Source of the DNA: Paludibacteraceae bacterium
GTDB lineage: Bacteria; Bacteroidota; Bacteroidia; Bacteroidales; Paludibacteraceae
Direction of reading: 5' to 3'
DNA length: 7,291 nt
Assembly: GCA_023227695.1 (NCBI GenBank)
Contig: JALNVE010000162.1
Location: 1-7,291, forward strand
Positions 6,661 through 7,291 of the stretch are shown here, one piece after another. Below the pieces are notes generated by a model that made no database searches, was not told where the DNA came from, and was given only the letters and a program-made list of their open reading frames with translations. The translations under genes and the position numbers were made by a program. Numbering within the stretch: the first letter of the stretch is position 1; every line of letters begins with the position of its first letter.

Positions 6661-6972
6661 ATGAAGGTTTTATTTCCAGTACAGAACGATGATGTCCGCA
6701 AATTCACTATTTCGGACAGAATGAAGAATTTTGTATGTATTTATGATACGGTAACGCATCAGATACAGTGGAATTCTCTATCAGCAGAAGAAGTTGCAAA
6801 CAACTTTACTGATGCAGCAAAAAAGTTAGGTGTCGAAGGAATCGTTTCATTGAAAGACATAGATTTGTTTTCAGTAGCCGAGAGCGGTATAGAAATTTAC
6901 AAATCAGCAACGAAAGACCTCATTTCAGCAATTAAGTTATTGAATCAGAACAAACTGCCACTAATGGCATAA
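6661..6972 (+). CDS. Small NifX/MTH1175-like fold protein
   Basis: The product has 103 residues, without signal peptide or membrane segment. Its layout resembles the dinitrogenase iron-molybdenum cofactor-binding fold (NifX, the NifB C-terminus, MTH1175): a first strand MKVLFPVQ, a strand-turn VCIYDTVTHQI (25-35), a helix around residues 41-56, then GVEGIVSL (57-64), SGIEIYKS (75-82) and a final helix ending NKLPLM. The Cys- and His-rich ligand motifs of true cofactor binders are missing; only Cys26 and His33 are present. A role in nitrogen fixation is therefore not supported, and no nif genes are nearby. It may be a divergent member with another ligand. The ATG at 6661 is the natural start after an A-rich leader. 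The gene is 188 bases from its upstream neighbour and is followed by a strong terminator, so it is probably monocistronic or the last gene of its transcript. Being a gene is well supported; the fold assignment is moderate. Confidence 0.75.
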   Translation: MKVLFPVQNDDVRKFTISDRMKNFVCIYDTVTHQIQWNSLSAEEVANNFTDAAKKLGVEGIVSLKDIDLFSVAESGIEIYKSATKDLISAIKLLNQNKLPLMA

Positions 6973-6990
6973 TCTTTTTTTATATTGAAT

Positions 6991-7027
6991 AGAAGGGCTG
7001 CGTATTTTACGTGGCCCTTCTTTTTTT
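6991..7027 (+). terminator. Rho-independent terminator of the NifX-like gene
   Basis: AGAAGGGC (6991-6998) pairs with GCCCTTCT (7014-7021), and the inner TGCGT/ACGTG extends the stem, through two G-U pairs, around a short ATTTT loop. A run of seven T follows directly (7021-7027). It starts 18 bases after the stop at 6972 and acts on the plus strand. Confidence 0.9.
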
Positions 7028-7132
7028 ACACTAAACAGAGAACCTTTAAACACGAATTAGGATCAATCTCATAAAACAGGTGGACGTGATCAGAGATTAT
7101 GATTGTCCAATTATTTGTCCTCACCGCACAGG

Positions 7133-7151
7133 CCTAGGGCGTTGCCCAAGG
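7133..7151. repeat. Hairpin CCTAGGGC-GTT-GCCCAAGG
   Basis: Eight-base arms with one A-A mismatch surround a GTT loop. No T-run follows, so it is not a terminator. It is the first GC-rich stem of the hairpin block. Confidence 0.6.
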
Positions 7152-7216
7152 ATATTCTCTGCTGGGCTTTCAGCTAGGGTGCTCAAAAATTGGTTCTGAA
7201 AACGTGCAGTTTTAAA

Positions 7217-7234
7217 TAGCCGCGAAGGCGGCTA
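7217..7234. repeat. Hairpin TAGCCGC-GAAG-GCGGCTA
   Basis: A perfect seven-base-pair stem with a four-base GAAG loop. It is flanked on both sides by A/T-rich bases (TTTAAA and AAT) and has no T-run, arguing for a structural repeat rather than a terminator. Confidence 0.7.
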
Positions 7235-7243
7235 AATAGGAAT

Positions 7244-7266
7244 AGCCGGGGGCATCGCCTCCGGTT
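7244..7266. repeat. Hairpin with arms at 7244-7253 and 7257-7266
   Basis: The core arms CCGGGGGC (7246-7253) and GCCTCCGG (7257-7264) pair over eight bases with one G-U pair around an ATC loop. An outer A-T and a G-U pair extend the stem to ten. It begins nine bases after the preceding hairpin, and both stems open with TAGCCG. Confidence 0.7.
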
Positions 7267-7291
7267 GCATAATTCACAACAACAGGCGACT

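Larger units (their letters stand above)
7081..7291. repeat. Non-coding block of short hairpins, REP-like palindromic element, cut by the right edge
   Basis: After the terminator the sequence changes from AT-rich genic DNA to a more GC-rich stretch with no supported ORF. It contains a series of short inverted repeats: TGGAC/GTCCA with inner ATCA/TGAT (7081-7109), CCTAGGGC/GCCCAAGG (7133-7151), GCTG/CAGC (7161-7174), TAGCCGC/GCGGCTA (7217-7234) and AGCCGGGGGC with its wobble-paired partner (7244-7266). The style, with paired GC-rich stems and phrases such as GGGCTTTCAGC, resembles palindromic intergenic repeats that recur in Bacteroidota and related phyla. That they form one element, and that it is repeated elsewhere in this genome, is inference. 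No transposase is visible in the window. Confidence 0.5.

Noticed and set aside
7028..7291. CRISPR array, group II intron end, RNase P or tmRNA in the right-edge block
   Set aside because: There are no equal-length direct repeats with spacers, no intron domain V-like sequence, and no diagnostic motifs of the housekeeping RNAs that I can see.

Overview
The window looks like a chromosomal segment from a Bacteroidota bacterium, most likely Bacteroidales and Prevotella-like. The grounds are low GC, A/T-rich leaders without Shine-Dalgarno sequences, two upstream boxes matching the Bacteroidota -7 consensus TAnnTTTG, an LRR protein with the N-terminal cap common in gut and rumen Bacteroidales, secreted glycan-active enzymes, and a DUF2156 protein of the type common in this order. 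This is inferred from family resemblance; no rRNA or marker gene is present.

Layout. (1) Positions 1-1695, minus strand: a probable two-gene unit. A small secreted protein of unknown family (1695 to 1183) is followed after 32 bases by a secreted, cysteine-rich leucine-rich-repeat protein (1150 to beyond the left edge; 383 codons visible, no stop). (2) Positions 1696-1934: a divergent intergenic region with a plausible promoter for the plus-strand genes. (3) Positions 1935-4256, plus strand: a tightly coupled pair, a GH27 alpha-galactosidase and, three bases later, a two-domain CE2-type SGNH acetyl esterase, both with signal peptides. Together they could strip galactosyl and acetyl decorations from a plant glycan such as acetylated galactoglucomannan. 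(4) Positions 4463-6472, plus strand: one long cytosolic protein fusing a DUF2156 (LPG_synthase_C) domain to an Eis-like GNAT acetyltransferase with an SCP2-like C-terminal domain. (5) Positions 6661-6972, plus strand: a small protein resembling the NifX/MTH1175 fold, with a hairpin in its upstream region and a strong intrinsic terminator downstream (6991-7027). (6) Positions 7028-7291: a non-coding, more GC-rich block with several short hairpins that resembles REP-like palindromic elements and runs off the right edge.

Most of the window is ordinary Bacteroidales gene content. The points most worth a second look are the hairpin block at the right edge, the DUF2156-GNAT-SCP2 fusion, the double cysteine ladder of the LRR protein, and the unidentified small secreted protein encoded with it. 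No complete new defence, mobile or RNA system can be demonstrated from these bases.
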